Assembly (NCBI GenBank): GCA_900544715.1
Contig: UQWL01000003.1
Span: forward strand, 124,001-188,000
Reading direction: 5' to 3'
Length of the DNA stretch: 64,000 nt
DNA from: an uncultured Oscillospiraceae bacterium
GTDB taxonomy: Bacteria; Bacillota; Clostridia; Oscillospirales; Acutalibacteraceae
In this document: piece after piece, positions 49,848 to 58,638 of the stretch
Position numbering within the stretch: the stretch's first letter is position 1
Layout: the number at the start of each line of letters is the position of its first letter
The notes under the pieces: model-generated
Seen by the model: the letters and a program-made list of their open reading frames with translations, nothing else
Told to the model about the DNA's origin: nothing
The model's database searches: none
Translations under genes and position numbers: made by a program

Positions 49848-50534
49848 TTACTTCTCTTCACGATAATGTTTAAAGCCCGGGTGCTTGCCTGTAATGCCGT
49901 AGCCTTCGCGCATGGAGCAGAGACGATCGATATTCTCATGGGAAATTTCCCGCTCGCCGCCGAGCAGATGTGCGACCAAGCTGATTTTTGCGTTGAGTTC
50001 GAGCGTTTCCATGCGGTAGTAGGCGGTGATGAGGTCGCAGCCTACGGTGAGCGCACCATGGTTCATCAACAGCAGCGCGTCGTGCTCCTGCAAATAGGGG
50101 GCGATCGCCTCCGGCACTTCATAAGTGGAGGGCGTGCCGTAGGGCGTAACGGGAACGCTACCGAGGGTCAGCACGGTTTCAATCATATTGTAGCGGTCCA
50201 TATCGAGGTGGGCCACGGCAAAGCCGGTGGCCGTGGGCGGGTGGGCGTGCACCACAGCGCCTACATCCGCGCGCTCCTGATAGCAGCGCAGGTGCATCTT
50301 GATTTCAGAGGAGGGGCGGTAGCCATCGAGCCCCTCGAGCACCTCGCCCTTGTCGTTGATGCGCACGATCTTCTCCGGCGTGATGAAGCTTTTGCTGATG
50401 CCGGTGGGCGTGGCGAAATAGGTGCCGTCCTCGAGCTTGACGGAGACGTTGCCGTCGTTGGCGGCCACCCAGCCGAGCTGCCACATCTTGTGGCAGACGT
50501 CGCAGATTTGATCCTTGATTTCCATTTCGTTCAT
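49848..50534 (-). CDS. fucA: L-fuculose-1-phosphate aldolase (class II, FucA type)
   Basis: 228 aa from the ATG at 50534; ATG codons at 50546 and an upstream 50582 are possible but lie too close to, or before, the AAAGGA site. The metal and catalytic motifs are WVAANDGNVSVKLED, KIHLRCYQ-like EIKMHLRCYQERADVGAVVHAHPPTATGF (Zn-binding His pair) and LLMNHGALTVG. It splits L-fuculose-1-phosphate into dihydroxyacetone phosphate and L-lactaldehyde. First gene of the fuc cluster, 138 nt after the GH30 gene. Confidence 0.9.
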   Translation of the reverse strand: MNEMEIKDQICDVCHKMWQLGWVAANDGNVSVKLEDGTYFATPTGISKSFITPEKIVRINDKGEVLEGLDGYRPSSEIKMHLRCYQERADVGAVVHAHPPTATGFAVAHLDMDRYNMIETVLTLGSVPVTPYGTPSTYEVPEAIAPYLQEHDALLLMNHGALTVGCDLITAYYRMETLELNAKISLVAHLLGGEREISHENIDRLCSMREGYGITGKHPGFKHYREEK

Positions 50535-50609
50535 TGTATGATCCATGTCCTTTCTATGCGTTACGCCCTTTTTGGGGCGCAAACCTGCTCGATGTTAAGG
50601 GAGAGGAGA

Positions 50610-50621
50610 CGGCGCGCGCCG
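50610..50621. repeat. 12-bp perfect GC palindrome upstream of fucA
   Basis: CGGCGCGCGCCG lies in the gap between the GH30 gene and fucA. It could be an operator or nothing more than GC-rich sequence. Confidence 0.3.
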
Positions 50622-50672
50622 CATCCTTTCCCACATGGCAAACGATTTTTGGAGCTGAAAAAGAAATTCGGG

Positions 50673-52169
50673 TTATCCCTGCCAGCAGAAGGTTATGGTC
50701 GCCTGCGCGGGCACGGAGGCGGAAAACGTCGCTTCGCCATAGGCGATGCAAACGGTTTTCGCGGTGTTGTTTTTGTTGATGAGCACCATGGCAACCGTGC
50801 CGTCCGGATTGCGGAAGACGACGTTATCCATCCCTTCGATCTTGGAATCGCTCATCAGGCGGACGGCGCCGGGCCGGATAAATTTGCTGAAATGGCCGAG
50901 CGCGTAGTAATCGAGGTTGTAGGTGACCTCCCCCGTTTGCTGGTTGACGGTCACTACGCCGCGGCAGGTGCTTTTCTCCGATGTTGGCAGCACAGGGCCG
51001 TTTTGCTCATCAAGCGCCAGATTCCATAGCACAAAGGTGCGCGAATGGTTGCGCAGCGCCCGGATGCCCATGCCAACCGTGCTGGGAAAGCCGCCGGAAA
51101 AGCTGCCGCCATCTACCCATTCGCCGCCGGAATCCTCGGTGAAATAGATCTCCTTTTCCGGATACAGGCTGTGGATGAGCGATTGGGTGGAAACGTCGCC
51201 GCCATACACATGCCAGGCGGAACCGCCGACATACCGCCCCGCGCGGGTGAGCACGGTTTTGGCATAGGCGGCATTGTCCCAATTGTGGTCGTAACAGAGA
51301 ATTTTTGTGGAAATACCAGCCGCCTCAAATGCGGGACCGAGGTGGTTGTTGATAAAATCGACCTGCTGCACGGCGCCCATCTTCATGCCAGGATAGGTTT
51401 CCGGCGCATAATTGGGCTCATTCTGCACGGTGACGGCGGAAACCGGAATGCCTTGCTGCGCATAAGCCTCAATGAATTTGACGAAGTAACGTGCGTAAGC
51501 GCCGTAGCAGGAGGGGCGCAAAATACCCCCTTTGCTGCCGGTGAGTGAGCGGCCTGTTTTCATCCAGGCTGGCGGGCTCCAGGGCGTGGCCATGACGGTA
51601 AGCTCCGGGTTGAGCGCCTTTGCCTGTCGGAGCAGCGGTAGGATATCCGCTTCGTCGTGCGCAATGGAAAAATGGTGCAGCTCGTAATCCGTTTTTCCTG
51701 CGGGCATATCGTCGTATGTATAAGCCTCACGCGCAAAATCGCTCGCCCCCATCGGCTGGCGCAGGAAGGAAAGACCGATGCCGCCCTCCCGGCTGAAAAG
51801 ACGGATCATCAGCGCGCTGCGCGCCGTTTCATCCAGCACCTGATGGATCAGATAAGCGGAGGAATCCGTGAGAGACGCGCCGAAGCCCGCGATGGCCTGC
51901 CCGGCCTGGGAGGGATAGATCTGAATCCGTTCGCCCCCATCTCCACCCGGATGGATACTTGCCTGCGGCTCCAGGAGTTGGGATTGGTCGTTTGTGGTCA
52001 CCACTGAAGAGATGTCGGATGCGATCTGGTAGCGGCTATCCGCCTGCGTCAGGGTAAAGCTGGGCTCCTGCGGGGGACGGATGCCGAAAATTTGATCGCC
52101 GGCCAGATTCCACAGAAACAGCACAAGCGTGAGAAGCACAGAAACGAGTCTTTCCATCAAACGTGGCAT
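50673..52169 (-). CDS. GH30 glycoside hydrolase, membrane-anchored or secreted
   Basis: 498 aa from the ATG at 52169 (AAAGGGG upstream). A hydrophobic N-terminus (LVSVLLTLVLFLWNLAG) is a signal or anchor. The catalytic barrel shows IAGFGASLTDSSAYLI, FLRQPMGASDF, ATPWSPPAWMKT, the acid/base Glu in AVTVQNEPNYAPE and nucleophile Glu in IYFTEDSGGEW. The C-terminal beta domain includes KFIRPGAVRL and VMVLINKNNTAKT. GH30 members include beta-glucosylceramidase and endo-beta-1,6-glucanase. The exact glycan is uncertain. It precedes fucA. Confidence 0.9.
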   Translation of the reverse strand: MPRLMERLVSVLLTLVLFLWNLAGDQIFGIRPPQEPSFTLTQADSRYQIASDISSVVTTNDQSQLLEPQASIHPGGDGGERIQIYPSQAGQAIAGFGASLTDSSAYLIHQVLDETARSALMIRLFSREGGIGLSFLRQPMGASDFAREAYTYDDMPAGKTDYELHHFSIAHDEADILPLLRQAKALNPELTVMATPWSPPAWMKTGRSLTGSKGGILRPSCYGAYARYFVKFIEAYAQQGIPVSAVTVQNEPNYAPETYPGMKMGAVQQVDFINNHLGPAFEAAGISTKILCYDHNWDNAAYAKTVLTRAGRYVGGSAWHVYGGDVSTQSLIHSLYPEKEIYFTEDSGGEWVDGGSFSGGFPSTVGMGIRALRNHSRTFVLWNLALDEQNGPVLPTSEKSTCRGVVTVNQQTGEVTYNLDYYALGHFSKFIRPGAVRLMSDSKIEGMDNVVFRNPDGTVAMVLINKNNTAKTVCIAYGEATFSASVPAQATITFCWQG

Positions 52170-52356
52170 AAAAAGTGCCCCTTTCCAATTCTTCAAAAAG
52201 ATGCAAAGTGAAAAAATTTAAAAGAGCAATTCTTTGAACGGCGTTTTACAATTTTAAATATAGAAAGGCTACTCGAATTTGTGGCTGCGCCAAAGCGATG
52301 CAAATCCTCGCCACGGCGCCAGACAGGAGGGTCATAAGCAGGAGCAATATGGGAAT

Positions 52357-52385
52357 ATTATAATATGTTTCGTTGATTTTTACAA
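52357..52385 (-). promoter_or_regulatory. Promoter of the GH30 (and perhaps fuc) genes
   Basis: On the minus strand TTGTAA, 17 nt, TATAAT. The leader would be about 180 nt. No other clear promoter lies between the GH30 gene and fucI, so the whole group may share it. Confidence 0.6.
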
Positions 52386-52421
52386 TCCATTCCAGTGATT
52401 TTCTACAATCGTGGAGCTCGT

Positions 52422-52451
52422 TTGACCGCCCCTGTTTTCCAACTCTATAAT
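52422..52451 (+). promoter_or_regulatory. Upstream promoter of the hrcA operon
   Basis: TTGACC, 18 nt, TATAAT, about 100 bp before the CIRCE-controlled promoter. It may give a second, differently regulated transcript of the heat-shock operon. Confidence 0.5.
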
Positions 52452-52525
52452 GGGCGCTCTCCACTCACTGCTCGATTGTGAACGCCGCCCGATAAAGGTT
52501 TTACAAAGTGTTCATAATTGGAATG

Positions 52526-52554
52526 TTGACAAGGCGAAAGGGGCGATGTATAGT
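52526..52554 (+). promoter_or_regulatory. CIRCE-controlled promoter of the hrcA operon
   Basis: TTGACA, 17 nt, TATAGT. The CIRCE operator begins 9 nt downstream, covering the transcription start. Confidence 0.85.
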
Positions 52555-52563
52555 ATATGGTAG

Positions 52564-52590
52564 TTAGCACTCAGAATGTTTGAGTGCTAA
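52564..52590. promoter_or_regulatory. CIRCE operator (HrcA binding site)
   Basis: TTAGCACTC, nine bases, GAGTGCTAA: an exact match to the CIRCE consensus. HrcA binds here and represses hrcA-grpE-dnaK-dnaJ until heat shock or misfolded protein titrates GroE. Confidence 0.97.
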
Positions 52591-52648
52591 CAATCCGGAA
52601 AATCCGGTCGTGAATTTTACCATTCAGGAGAATCAGGAGGTGACCGGC

Positions 52649-53704
52649 ATGGAATTGAGTGAACGCAGGCAGCGCATCTTAGCGGCGATTGTCGAGCAGT
52701 TCATTGCTTCCGGTGAGCCGGTCGGATCAAAAGCCCTGTGCAATTTGTTTGAATTGTCGATCTCCTCCGCGACCATCCGCAATGAGATGGTTGCGCTCGC
52801 GGAGCTGGGGCTGATTGAGCAGCCGCATACCTCGGCGGGGCGCGTGCCGTCGCACCTGGGGTATCGGTATTATGTGGATCATTTGATGAGCTGCCGGGCG
52901 CTCGGCGTGAAGCAGCGCCATGCGCTGGAGGAGAGCATGATTGCCCACTCCGGCGATCCGGAGCAGATTTTGGAGCAGGCGGGCGAGCTGCTTGCTGAAA
53001 TTACGAACTGCGCGGCGGTATCCACCACGCCGGCGGATGAATCGGCCGTGATCCGCAAGGTGGATCTGCTCCCGATGGGCGGGTGCACAATCATGCTCGT
53101 GTTGGTTACATCCAATGGCGTAGTGCGCAGCCGGGGCTGCCGGCTGCCGGAGCCTGTCACCCCGGAGCTGATCGAAAATTTTTATGCGATTACGGAGCAC
53201 ACCTTCCTTGGTCGCCCAGTGGCGGAGATCAACCTCGTGCTGATTAAACGGCTGACACCCCTATTGGGGGATAACGCCTGCCTGATGCAGCAGATTTTGA
53301 TTGCCCTGTCAGAGCTTGCATGGGATGCGGCGAAGGAGGAAATCCTGCTGGAAGGGCAGAACAACCTCCTCCACCACCGCGAATTCGAGGAAAACGCCTA
53401 CGAACTGCTCGAATTTTTGGGCAGGGGCGAGCCGATGAGCCAGTTGCTTGCCACCTCATCCAGCCCGCTGCGGGTGATTATCGGGCGCGAAACGCCATTT
53501 GAGGAATTGAAAAATTCCAGCCTGATTGTTGCGCGCTACACGATTTCCGGCAGGCGCGGCGGCGCATTGGGCATCATTGGCCCAACACGCATCGATTATG
53601 CGAAGCTGATCCCGAATGTGGAATATCTGACAAAGCTGGTTGGCCGCCTGCTCGGCGAAGCGCTGGGCGAGGATGGGACGGACACCGGCCCGGGAGCGAA
53701 ATAG
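52649..53704 (+). CDS. hrcA: Heat-shock repressor HrcA
   Basis: 351 aa from the ATG at 52649 (AGGAGGTGA upstream). The N-terminal winged helix includes ELSERRQRILAAIVEQFIASGEPVGSKAL and ISSATIRNEMVALAELGLIEQPHTSAGRVPS. A GAF-like central domain follows, ending with YTISGRRGGALGIIGPTRIDYAKLIPNVEYL. It represses its own operon by binding CIRCE. It is the first gene of the operon; grpE follows 51 nt later. Confidence 0.96.
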   Translation: MELSERRQRILAAIVEQFIASGEPVGSKALCNLFELSISSATIRNEMVALAELGLIEQPHTSAGRVPSHLGYRYYVDHLMSCRALGVKQRHALEESMIAHSGDPEQILEQAGELLAEITNCAAVSTTPADESAVIRKVDLLPMGGCTIMLVLVTSNGVVRSRGCRLPEPVTPELIENFYAITEHTFLGRPVAEINLVLIKRLTPLLGDNACLMQQILIALSELAWDAAKEEILLEGQNNLLHHREFEENAYELLEFLGRGEPMSQLLATSSSPLRVIIGRETPFEELKNSSLIVARYTISGRRGGALGIIGPTRIDYAKLIPNVEYLTKLVGRLLGEALGEDGTDTGPGAK

Positions 53705-53755
53705 TGCGGCCCGGCAGAAGGAAGACAACAAAAGCAGGAAAGGACGGATGAACGG

Positions 53756-54343
53756 ATGAATACAACGCAGAACGCGGAGCCTGAGAATCAGGAGACGGAA
53801 CAGCAGCCGGAGGAAACGGCCGCTCCGGCGCCGGAGAAGGAAACTGTCAAGCGCAAGGAGAAGAAGGAAAAGGGGAGGGACCATCAGGCGGAGCAGCTTC
53901 AGGAGCAGCTCGACGCAATGAAGAAGGATTTGGACGCCCAGAAGGATCAATACCTGCGGCTTGCCGCGGAGTACGACAATTTCCGCAAGCGCTCCCAGCG
54001 CGAGCGGGAGGCGGCGTTCAATGATTCCAAGGCCGCCGTCCTCACTGAAATCCTGCCTGTGATCGATAACTTCGAGCGCGCCTCTCAGAACAAGGAGGCG
54101 GGCTATGAGGATTTCCAGAAGGGGATCGATATGACCTTCCAGCAGCTGATGGAAATCATGAAAAAGCTCGGTGTGGAAGCGTTTGGCGACGCGGGCGATC
54201 CGTTTGATCCCAATATCCACAACGCCGTGATGCATGTGGAGGATGAGGCGCTGGATGAAAATGTTGTGACGGATGTTTTCAGCAAGGGCTATCAGCTTGG
54301 AGACCGGGTGCTCCGCCATGCGATGGTCAAGGTCGCGAATTAG
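53756..54343 (+). CDS. grpE: Nucleotide exchange factor GrpE
   Basis: 195 aa. A long acidic, disordered N-terminus leads to a coiled coil (EQLQEQLDAMKKDLDAQKDQYLRLAAEYDNFRKRSQREREAA). The beta wing contains DPFDPNIHNAVMHVEDEALDENVVTDVFSKGYQLGDRVLRHAMVKVA. It releases ADP from DnaK. Confidence 0.96.
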   Translation: MNTTQNAEPENQETEQQPEETAAPAPEKETVKRKEKKEKGRDHQAEQLQEQLDAMKKDLDAQKDQYLRLAAEYDNFRKRSQREREAAFNDSKAAVLTEILPVIDNFERASQNKEAGYEDFQKGIDMTFQQLMEIMKKLGVEAFGDAGDPFDPNIHNAVMHVEDEALDENVVTDVFSKGYQLGDRVLRHAMVKVAN

Positions 54344-54438
54344 CGCCGACAATCCGAACAAGGCAATCGGCGGAATAGATCCGCTTGATCTGATAAATTT
54401 GAAAAATTCAACCGATACATTTTGGGAGGCTGTTAACA

Positions 54439-56289
54439 ATGGCAAAAGTAATTGGTATTGACTTAGGCACAACAAACTCTTGTGTAGCTGTAATTGAAGG
54501 CGGCGAGCCGGTCGTCATTGCAAACGCAGAGGGCGCGCGTACCACGCCGAGCGTTGTCGCGTTCTCCAAAACTGGCGAGCGCATGGTCGGCCAGGTGGCA
54601 AAGCGCCAGGCGATCACGAACCCGGACCGCACCATCTCCTCGATCAAGCGGCAGATGGGCTCTGACTACCATGTGAAAATCGATGATAAGCAGTATACGC
54701 CGCAGGAAATCTCCGCAATGATCCTGCAGAAGCTAAAGACCGATGCAGAGGCTTATCTGGGCGATAAAGTGACGGAGGCCGTCATTACGGTGCCTGCCTA
54801 CTTCACCGACTCCCAGCGTCAGGCAACCAAGGACGCTGGCCGAATTGCGGGCCTTGAGGTAAAGCGCATCATCAACGAGCCGACGGCTGCGGCGCTTGCC
54901 TATGGCATTGATAAGGAAACCGATCAGAAGGTGATGGTTTATGACCTGGGCGGCGGCACGTTTGACGTATCCATCATCGAGATGGGCGACGGCGTGCAGG
55001 AAGTGCTCGCCACGGCCGGCAACAATCACCTTGGCGGCGACGATTTCGACCAGCGCGTGATCGATTGGCTGGCAGACAATTTTAAAAAGGAGCAGGGCGT
55101 AGACCTGCGCGGCGATAAGATGGCGATGCAGCGCCTGAAGGAAGCGGCAGAAAAGGCGAAGATCGAGCTTTCCGGCGTGACCACCTCTAACATCAGCCTG
55201 CCCTTCATCACAGCGGATGCAACCGGTCCGAAGCATTTGGAAGCAACCCTGACCCGCGCCAAGTTCAACGAACTGACCGCGGATCTGGTGGAAAACACGA
55301 TGGGTCCGGTGCGCCAGGCGATGTCCGACTCCGGCTTGAAAACCAGTGAAATCGACAAGGTGTTGATGGTGGGCGGCTCCTCCCGCATCCCGGCGGTGCA
55401 GGAAGCCATCCAGAAGTTCATGGGCAAAGAGCCCTTCAAGGGCATCAACCCGGATGAGTGTGTCGCCATCGGCGCAGCGCTCCAGGCGGGCGTGCTCGGC
55501 GGCGAGGTCAAGGGCCTGCTGCTGCTCGACGTAACGCCGCTGTCCCTCGGCATTGAAACGATGGGCGGCGTGAATACGAAGATCATCGAGCGCAACTCCA
55601 CCATCCCGATCAAAAAGAGCCAGATTTTCTCCACCGCTGCTGACAACCAGCCCTCCGTTGAGGTGCACGTGCTGCAGGGCGAGCGCGAGATGGCGAAGGA
55701 TAATAAGACGCTCGGCGTGTTTCATCTCGACGGCATCCTTCCGGCCCGCCGCGGCGTGCCGCAGATTGAGGTAACCTTCGATATTGATGCAAACGGCATC
55801 GTGCATGTTTCCGCGAAGGATCTCGGCACCGGCAAGGAACAGTCCATCTCCATCACCTCCTCAACCAATATGTCGAAGGATGATATCGAGAAGGCCGTCA
55901 AGGAGGCCGAGCGGTATGCGGAGGAGGATAAGCAGCGCCGCGAGGAGATCGACACCCGCAACAACGCAGACCAGCTCGTTTATCAGTGCGAGAAGGTCAT
56001 CAGTGAAGAGGGCGAAAAGTTCCCGGAGGCCGATAAAAAAGAGCTTCAGGAGAAGGTGGATGCCCTCAAGGAAGCACTCAAGGGCCAGGATCTCAATGTG
56101 ATCAAATCCCGCCAGGAGGAGCTGACCAAGAAATTCTACGAGATTTCGGAGCAGCTCTATAAGGCGGCACAGCCGGAGGCCGGTGCGCAGGGCCCCGAAG
56201 CGGCGGGTGGCCAGCAGGCCGGGCCGGATGCGAACGGCTATTATGAGGCGAACTACACGGACGTTACAGACGACGACAGCAACAAATAA
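54439..56289 (+). CDS. dnaK: Chaperone DnaK (Hsp70)
   Basis: 616 aa. The ATPase domain begins KVIGIDLGTTNSCVAVIEGG with phosphate-1 motif; VYDLGGGTFDVSIIEMGDGV is phosphate-2; VGGSSRIPAVQEAI the adenosine motif. The substrate-binding domain has LLLLDVTPLSLGIETMGGV and a helical lid, and the tail is a Gly/Ala/Gln-rich stretch. It folds and remodels proteins in ATP cycles with DnaJ and GrpE. A hairpin without a T tract (56320) separates it from dnaJ. Confidence 0.98.
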   Translation: MAKVIGIDLGTTNSCVAVIEGGEPVVIANAEGARTTPSVVAFSKTGERMVGQVAKRQAITNPDRTISSIKRQMGSDYHVKIDDKQYTPQEISAMILQKLKTDAEAYLGDKVTEAVITVPAYFTDSQRQATKDAGRIAGLEVKRIINEPTAAALAYGIDKETDQKVMVYDLGGGTFDVSIIEMGDGVQEVLATAGNNHLGGDDFDQRVIDWLADNFKKEQGVDLRGDKMAMQRLKEAAEKAKIELSGVTTSNISLPFITADATGPKHLEATLTRAKFNELTADLVENTMGPVRQAMSDSGLKTSEIDKVLMVGGSSRIPAVQEAIQKFMGKEPFKGINPDECVAIGAALQAGVLGGEVKGLLLLDVTPLSLGIETMGGVNTKIIERNSTIPIKKSQIFSTAADNQPSVEVHVLQGEREMAKDNKTLGVFHLDGILPARRGVPQIEVTFDIDANGIVHVSAKDLGTGKEQSISITSSTNMSKDDIEKAVKEAERYAEEDKQRREEIDTRNNADQLVYQCEKVISEEGEKFPEADKKELQEKVDALKEALKGQDLNVIKSRQEELTKKFYEISEQLYKAAQPEAGAQGPEAAGGQQAGPDANGYYEANYTDVTDDDSNK

Positions 56290-56319
56290 GGAACTGAAAG
56301 CAATCTGTATCCATCTTTT

Positions 56320-56351
56320 GCAACCTCAGGCGGAATTCTGCCTGAGGTTGC
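56320..56351 (+). other. Intercistronic hairpin between dnaK and dnaJ
   Basis: A perfect 12-bp stem (GCAACCTCAGGC and complement) with an 8-nt loop and no T tract. It probably stabilises the dnaK message or partially attenuates dnaJ expression. Confidence 0.6.
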
Positions 56352-56510
56352 GGGCGGATATAGCGCAAATGGAAAGCTACATTATTTTTCGGTGGGAGAC
56401 GGCGTTTCCGCCGAAAACGTGAAACGATGGGGCCAGGCCCCGTATTGCAGGCAGGGCATCTCACATAACGAAGCAATCAAAAGCCCGAGCCCCTGAAAGG
56501 AGCGTTTACC

Positions 56511-57704
56511 TTGCCGGAAAAGCGAGATTATTATGAAGTCCTCGGTGTTAGCAAGAGCGCATCGGAGGATGAAATCAAAAAAGCATACCGTCAATTGGCG
56601 AAAAAATACCACCCGGATTTGAATCCGGGCGATAAAGAGGCTGAAGCAAAGTTCAAAGAGGCAAATGAAGCCTATGAGGTGCTTTCCGACAGCGAGAAAA
56701 AGGCGCGTTACGACCAGTTCGGCCACGCGGGCGTGGATCCGAATTACGGCGCGGGCGGCCCCGGTGGGGCAGGCGGATTTGATTTTGACTTTGGCGATAT
56801 TTTCAGCAGCTTCTTTGGAGGCTCCGGATTTGGAGGCTTTGGCGGGGGGCGGTCGAATCCCAACGCACCGCAGCGCGGCAGCGATAATTCGACGAGCATC
56901 ACCATCTCCTTTGAAGAGGCCGCAAAGGGCTGTAAGCGCACAATTGAAACGATGCGCGTGGAGGCCTGCGATGCATGCGGCGGATCCGGCGCCGCGAAAG
57001 GCTCCGCCCCCCAGACCTGCCCGGAATGCAACGGTCGCGGTCAGGTTAGCTCCCAGCAGCGCACGCCGTTTGGCGTGATCTCCACCTCCAAGGTTTGCCC
57101 ACGCTGCAACGGCAAGGGCACTGTGATCCAGAAGCCCTGCTCCAAATGCCGCGGCAGCGGCCATATCCGCAAGGCGCATAAGGTAGAGGTCAGCATTCCG
57201 GCGGGCATCGATGACCGCCAGATCGTCAACATCCGCGGCCAGGGCAACGCGGGCCTCAACGGCGGCCCGGCGGGCGACCTGCGCGTGGCGGTCAACGTCC
57301 GGCCCCACCCGTTCTTTGAGCGCGATGGATATGACGTGTGGTGCGATGTAAACGTATCGTTTGCGCAGGCGGCGCTCGGCGCGGAGCTGCAAGTGCCCAC
57401 CCTGGACGGCAAGGTGAAATACGAGATGCCCAGGGGCACGCAGCCGGGCACGGTGTTCAAGCTGCGTGGCAAAGGCATCCCGAATCTCAACGGCCGCGGC
57501 CGGGGCGATCAGCTTGTGCGTATCCTCGTGCAGGTGCCGACCGAGCTCAACGCCCGGCAGAAGGAGCTGCTGCGCGAGTTTGAAGAGGCGTCCGGAGCCC
57601 GGCCTTCCACCGGCGGGGAGGATCCATTGGCGGATCATGCAGAGGGGCATAAAAGCTTCTTTGATAAATTAAAGGATAATATCAATAAAGAAAAGGATAA
57701 ATGA
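56511..57704 (+). CDS. dnaJ: Chaperone DnaJ (Hsp40)
   Basis: 397 aa from a TTG at 56511 (AAAGGAG upstream). The J domain has YYEVLGVSKSASEDEIKKAYRQLAKKYHPD with the HPD motif. A Gly/Phe-rich linker follows. The zinc domain has four CxxCxGxG-type repeats (CDACGGSG, CPECNGRG, CPRCNGKG, CSKCRGSG). The C-terminal substrate domains end with DPLADHAEGHKSFFDKLKD. It delivers clients to DnaK. Confidence 0.97.
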   Translation: MPEKRDYYEVLGVSKSASEDEIKKAYRQLAKKYHPDLNPGDKEAEAKFKEANEAYEVLSDSEKKARYDQFGHAGVDPNYGAGGPGGAGGFDFDFGDIFSSFFGGSGFGGFGGGRSNPNAPQRGSDNSTSITISFEEAAKGCKRTIETMRVEACDACGGSGAAKGSAPQTCPECNGRGQVSSQQRTPFGVISTSKVCPRCNGKGTVIQKPCSKCRGSGHIRKAHKVEVSIPAGIDDRQIVNIRGQGNAGLNGGPAGDLRVAVNVRPHPFFERDGYDVWCDVNVSFAQAALGAELQVPTLDGKVKYEMPRGTQPGTVFKLRGKGIPNLNGRGRGDQLVRILVQVPTELNARQKELLREFEEASGARPSTGGEDPLADHAEGHKSFFDKLKDNINKEKDK

Positions 57705-57796
57705 TGCGATCCTGCTCCCGCACGCCGATTCGTTCAGCGGAAAGGCGGCGGGATTTTTCTTTTTCTCTCCAAAATTTGATAGAGGGGGTGGCCTTT

Positions 57797-58630
57797 ATGC
57801 AGCTGTTTGCCTGCCCGGTATGCATGTGCCCGCTGAAAAAGGAGGAAAAACGGTATCTTTGCCCGCATGGGCACAGCTTTGACCTTGCAAAGGAGGGCTA
57901 TGTGCACCTGCTGCCCGCCAACCGGATGCATGCAAAGCTCCCTGGTGACGGGAAGGAAATGCTTGCTGCCCGCCGGCGGATACTCGACGCGGGCTATTAT
58001 GAGCCATTCAGCGACTGCCTGGATACACTTGTTTTGGAGTTGATGGAGCAGGCGGAAAAGCCGGTGGTTTTGGACGCAGGCTGTGGCGAGGGCTATTACA
58101 CGGGCAGGCTGTTGCGCGCCCTGCGTGAACGCGGCTCCGATGCGCGGGCTGCGGGCTTCGATATCTCCAAAATCGCCGTGCGTATGGCGGCAAAGCGTTA
58201 TCCGGGCCTGGAGCTTGCGGTGGGAAGCGTTTTTCACATGCCGGTTGTTTCCAATGCAGCCGATTGCCTGGTGAGCGTTTTTGCGCCGATCGTCCCGGAG
58301 GAGTTTGCGCGCGTGACAAAGCCGGGCGGTATTTTGATTTTAGCGGTGGCGGCGCCCCGCCATCTGTTCCAGCTGAAAGAGGCGGTGTATACGCAGCCCT
58401 ATGAGAATGAAACAAGGGATACGGCATATGCCGGGTTCACCTTCCTCAAACGCGTCCCGGTGCGGGGGGAGATCACGCTGACAAGCGGGGAAGCGGTGCG
58501 TGATTTGTTCACTATGACGCCGTATCACTGGAAAACCTCTGCGGAGGATCGGGAAAAACTGAATGCTCTAGCGGGGCTGACAACGGAAATTGGCTTTGAT
58601 TTTTTGTGCTACCGGCGGCAGGAGGGATAA
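57797..58630 (+). CDS. rlmA: 23S rRNA (guanine-N1)-methyltransferase RlmA-like
   Basis: 277 aa from the ATG at 57797 (GAGGGGGTGG upstream); a longer in-frame reading overlaps dnaJ. The N-terminal zinc finger is FACPVCMCPLKKEEKRYLCPHGHSFDLAKEGYVHLL, the RlmA signature. The SAM motif is VVLDAGCGEGYYTGRL. It methylates N1 of a guanine in 23S rRNA helix 35 (G745 or G748). Follows dnaJ closely but may have its own promoter. Confidence 0.9.
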   Translation: MQLFACPVCMCPLKKEEKRYLCPHGHSFDLAKEGYVHLLPANRMHAKLPGDGKEMLAARRRILDAGYYEPFSDCLDTLVLELMEQAEKPVVLDAGCGEGYYTGRLLRALRERGSDARAAGFDISKIAVRMAAKRYPGLELAVGSVFHMPVVSNAADCLVSVFAPIVPEEFARVTKPGGILILAVAAPRHLFQLKEAVYTQPYENETRDTAYAGFTFLKRVPVRGEITLTSGEAVRDLFTMTPYHWKTSAEDREKLNALAGLTTEIGFDFLCYRRQEG

Positions 58631-58638
58631 CCGGCGGC

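Noticed and set aside
54733..55806. Long minus-strand frame inside dnaK
   Set aside because: Antisense shadow of a highly conserved gene; no promoter, ribosome site or protein-like sequence.
56382..57650. 422-codon minus-strand frame opposite dnaJ
   Set aside because: Alanine/arginine-rich shadow of dnaJ codon bias, not a gene.
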